Shown here one piece after another: positions 7,236 through 8,771 of a stretch of DNA of 8,771 nt. The notes below the pieces were generated by a model that did no database searches, was not told the DNA's origin, and saw only the letters and a program-made list of their open reading frames with translations. A program made the position numbers and the translations under genes. Position 1 is the first letter of the stretch; each line of letters begins with the position of its first letter. The DNA is from Eubacteriales Family XIII. Incertae Sedis bacterium (GTDB lineage Bacteria; Bacillota; Clostridia; Peptostreptococcales; Anaerovoracaceae): the NCBI GenBank assembly GCA_031290715.1, contig JAITNA010000083.1:1-8771 (forward strand). Reading direction: 5' to 3'.

Positions 7236-8498
7236 ATGGGCGTGAAAACGGGTTGCGGCGGTTGTTTTTCGGCGGCTTTGTATCTTGTTTCTGTTTTAGT
7301 GATCGTGCTTGGCTCGGTGGTCACGCTGGCAGAACGCGTACAAAGCGGTTTGATCATTTTTGAGGGGGATTCGCTCGACATATTGCTTTCGGAGGACTAT
7401 CCGGACGCCCTGATTACAGCCGGGAAAGTGTCCTATGTGACGGCGGCGGCGGGTCTGATTGCGTTACTGTTGATCGTCGCCGGCTATCGCGCGCGTTTTC
7501 GCCGGGAGCATGGCGCTTTTGCGGGCGGTCCGGAAACGGACTGGGACAAACGGCGCGGCGCGGTGCAAAAACCGGTGTTCCGTGTGGCAAAAATCCTATC
7601 GGTTCTTGCCGTATGCGCGTCCTTGGTTTCGGTCGCGCTTTCGGTCGTCGTGGTTCGCCTGAACTCAGTATCAGAGCAATTTTTTGGGACGGCTATTGCG
7701 GCCGCGTATGTGCTGCTCATCCTGACGGTGATTTTGGCTGTCGTCATTGTGATCCTTTTGTTTGTCGGCGGGCTGTGGCGGGGCGGAAAGACGCCGACAA
7801 AGGCGCAGCTTGTCAGCGAAGAGCTGCAAAACATCTTCGGCGCGGGCGTTTGTTACATGCCAAAAGGCAGCCTCGCAAACAATCCGCTATCCACCGGACT
7901 CGTGAGCGGATCGGCAAGGCCCGAAAAGAGCAACGACCATATTTACGGGCAATACAAAGGGCTTGATTTTGAGCGGGCCGATGTGAGTTTTTCGGCATTG
8001 CATAAGGTATATAATACGAACAGCGAGGAGTATGAAGATGAGTGGCGCACGATTTTTTCCGGGCAGTGGATGGTCGCGCGGATGCAAAAAACGATTCCGG
8101 GGCGCGTGCTGATCTACAGCAAGGCCGCTTGCGCGCATGAAAAAGCGCATATTGATTATTTGCAAAAAAACGGGCGTTATACAGAGGTTGCTTTGGAAGA
8201 AACGGCATTCGGTGATTTTTTCAGGATTTTCGCGGAAAACCCGCATGACGCGTTCTATGTCCTGACGCCCCCGGTCATGGAACGCCTGAAACGTTTGGCG
8301 GGTGCGGGCGCCGTGAATCCGGACGCGGGGATGAGCTTGTACGTGGGGTTCTATGGCGGTATGCTTCATATAGGGATCAATAGCGGGCATGACGCCTTTG
8401 ATGGCGCGATCACGCTCTCGGTGAGCGAGGCTGAAACGCGCGCGCGGATACGGGCTGATATGCAGATCGTGGTCGATATCATGGAGAGCTTGCTGTAA
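7236..8498 (+). CDS. DUF3137 family multi-pass membrane protein
   Basis: The predicted protein has 420 residues; no function is known. Four hydrophobic segments lie at about 11-33, 62-83, 116-140 and 150-180, followed by a soluble C-terminal domain of about 240 residues. The C-terminal part has what I recall as DUF3137 features: YKGLDFERADVSF at 240-252, FSGQWMVARMQK at 274-285, and VALEETAFGDFFRIFAENP...YVLTPPVMERL at 318-351. The TM pattern is read by eye. The usual family member, as I recall, has only one hydrophobic pair before the domain, so the first pair may be an extension. A CGGC at 7-10 is not a lipobox. ATG 7236 has only a modest ribosome binding site (AAGGCGG at 7225-7231, four bases away). 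An adjoining lemA gene is a recurrent partner of this family, which supports a shared envelope role (inference). Confidence 0.75.
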   Translation: MGVKTGCGGCFSAALYLVSVLVIVLGSVVTLAERVQSGLIIFEGDSLDILLSEDYPDALITAGKVSYVTAAAGLIALLLIVAGYRARFRREHGAFAGGPETDWDKRRGAVQKPVFRVAKILSVLAVCASLVSVALSVVVVRLNSVSEQFFGTAIAAAYVLLILTVILAVVIVILLFVGGLWRGGKTPTKAQLVSEELQNIFGAGVCYMPKGSLANNPLSTGLVSGSARPEKSNDHIYGQYKGLDFERADVSFSALHKVYNTNSEEYEDEWRTIFSGQWMVARMQKTIPGRVLIYSKAACAHEKAHIDYLQKNGRYTEVALEETAFGDFFRIFAENPHDAFYVLTPPVMERLKRLAGAGAVNPDAGMSLYVGFYGGMLHIGINSGHDAFDGAITLSVSEAETRARIRADMQIVVDIMESLL

Positions 8499-8524
8499 AT
8501 ACGGTTTGCGGCTTTGATGATTCG

Positions 8525-8533
8525 TGTTATGAT
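8525..8533 (+). promoter_or_regulatory. Candidate extended -10 promoter for lemA
   Basis: TGTTATGAT contains TATGAT at 8528-8533 (5 of 6 to consensus), with TG one base before it, the extended -10 form. A weak TTTGCG or TTGCGG lies at the -35 distance (8505-8511). Transcription would begin near 8540, leaving about 60 bases of leader. That leader includes a 7-bp inverted repeat with one wobble at 8555-8576 around CCGTA/TACGG. It suggests that lemA can be expressed apart from the upstream gene. Confidence 0.4.
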
Positions 8534-8602
8534 GGAAGCGGCGGCTGGAGAGCTTGCCGTAGATTGCGGTACGGTATCGGATAGGGAAAACGGAGAATAC
8601 GT

Positions 8603-8771
8603 ATGAATATGAATATCATCCTGATTGTCGGTATTGTCGTCATTTTGATTGTGATTTTCGCGGTCTGGTGGATCAAGCCTTCAAACAATTTCGCGCGTGC
8701 GGACATCAAGGTTTCGGAAGGTTTGTCCGGCGTCGAAGTGGCTTTGACAAAGCGCTTTGATATGCTCACAA
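8603..8771 (+). CDS. lemA: LemA family protein, N-terminal part (cut by window edge)
   Basis: Fifty-six codons are visible and the frame is open at the right edge, so the gene is cut by the window rather than broken. The start MNMNIILIVGIVVILIVIFA is a single N-terminal membrane anchor (about residues 4-24). It is followed by NNFARADIKVSEGLSGVEV and LTKRFDML, which fit the LemA pattern in which helix 1 carries v..a.s.idv.L..R.dl. LemA proteins are membrane-anchored helical bundles of unclear function. They are often encoded beside HtpX peptidases, TPM-domain proteins or DUF3137 proteins. ATG 8603 follows GGAG at 8592-8595 by seven bases; an ATG two codons later (8609) is also possible. Identification rests on the N-terminus only. 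Confidence 0.75.
   Translation, partial: MNMNIILIVGIVVILIVIFAVWWIKPSNNFARADIKVSEGLSGVEVALTKRFDMLT

Noticed and set aside
5618..7381. A 587-codon open frame on the minus strand covering all of hslU.
   Set aside because: It mirrors the codon pattern of a GC-rich, clearly real hslU. Its translation is rich in Arg, His, Leu and Asp, with no recognisable family. It has no sensible promoter or ribosome binding site. It is a shadow.
8136..8150. HEKAH (residues 301-305) in the DUF3137 protein, resembling a zinc-protease HExxH. LemA genes often neighbour the HExxH peptidase HtpX.
   Set aside because: A charged Lys occupies a position that is normally uncharged in true motifs. It sits in what appears to be a variable stretch of the domain, and no third zinc ligand is evident. 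Likely chance.

Overview
This window reads as a core-chromosome segment of a fairly GC-rich member of the Bacillota, probably Clostridia or Negativicutes. The evidence is the gene order yraN-comM-dprA-topA-hslV-hslU, strong AGGAGG-type ribosome binding sites before most genes, a Bacillus-like HslV N-terminus (residues FHATT just after the initiator), and a TopA with three C-terminal zinc ribbons. The exact genus cannot be told from the sequence. Every supported gene lies on the + strand. I see no tRNA, rRNA, CRISPR, insertion sequence, phage gene or convincing intrinsic terminator.

Region 1 (1-2883) is a DNA-processing operon. A near-consensus sigma-A type promoter at the left edge drives yraN (nuclease-fold protein), comM/yifB (AAA+ branch-migration helicase family) and dprA (RecA loader on incoming single-stranded DNA). 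The genes are packed tightly. dprA most likely starts at a TTG inside the 3' end of comM, which suggests translational coupling.

Region 2 (2884-5136) is topA, encoding DNA topoisomerase I, behind a 153-base leader. The leader carries its own promoter (TTGACA, 17-base spacer, extended -10), a LacI/CcpA-like palindrome with a central CG at the predicted transcription start, and a repeated TATGCATG element that can also form a small hairpin.

Region 3 (5137-7165) is the two-component ATP-dependent protease HslV (peptidase) and HslU (AAA+ unfoldase), adjacent and with excellent ribosome binding sites. Compared with the Bacillus order topA-trmFO-xerC(codV)-clpQ-clpY-codY, trmFO, xerC and codY are missing from this locus.

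Region 4 (7166-8771) is a membrane pair: a four-helix DUF3137 family protein, and the start of a LemA family protein that runs off the right edge. The lemA gene has a candidate extended -10 promoter of its own.

Overall this is an ordinary housekeeping and competence-type neighbourhood. I did not find a new defence, mobile or biosynthetic system. The points most worth a second look are the topA leader, the HslV propeptide whose second residue is Val, and the little-studied DUF3137-LemA pair.
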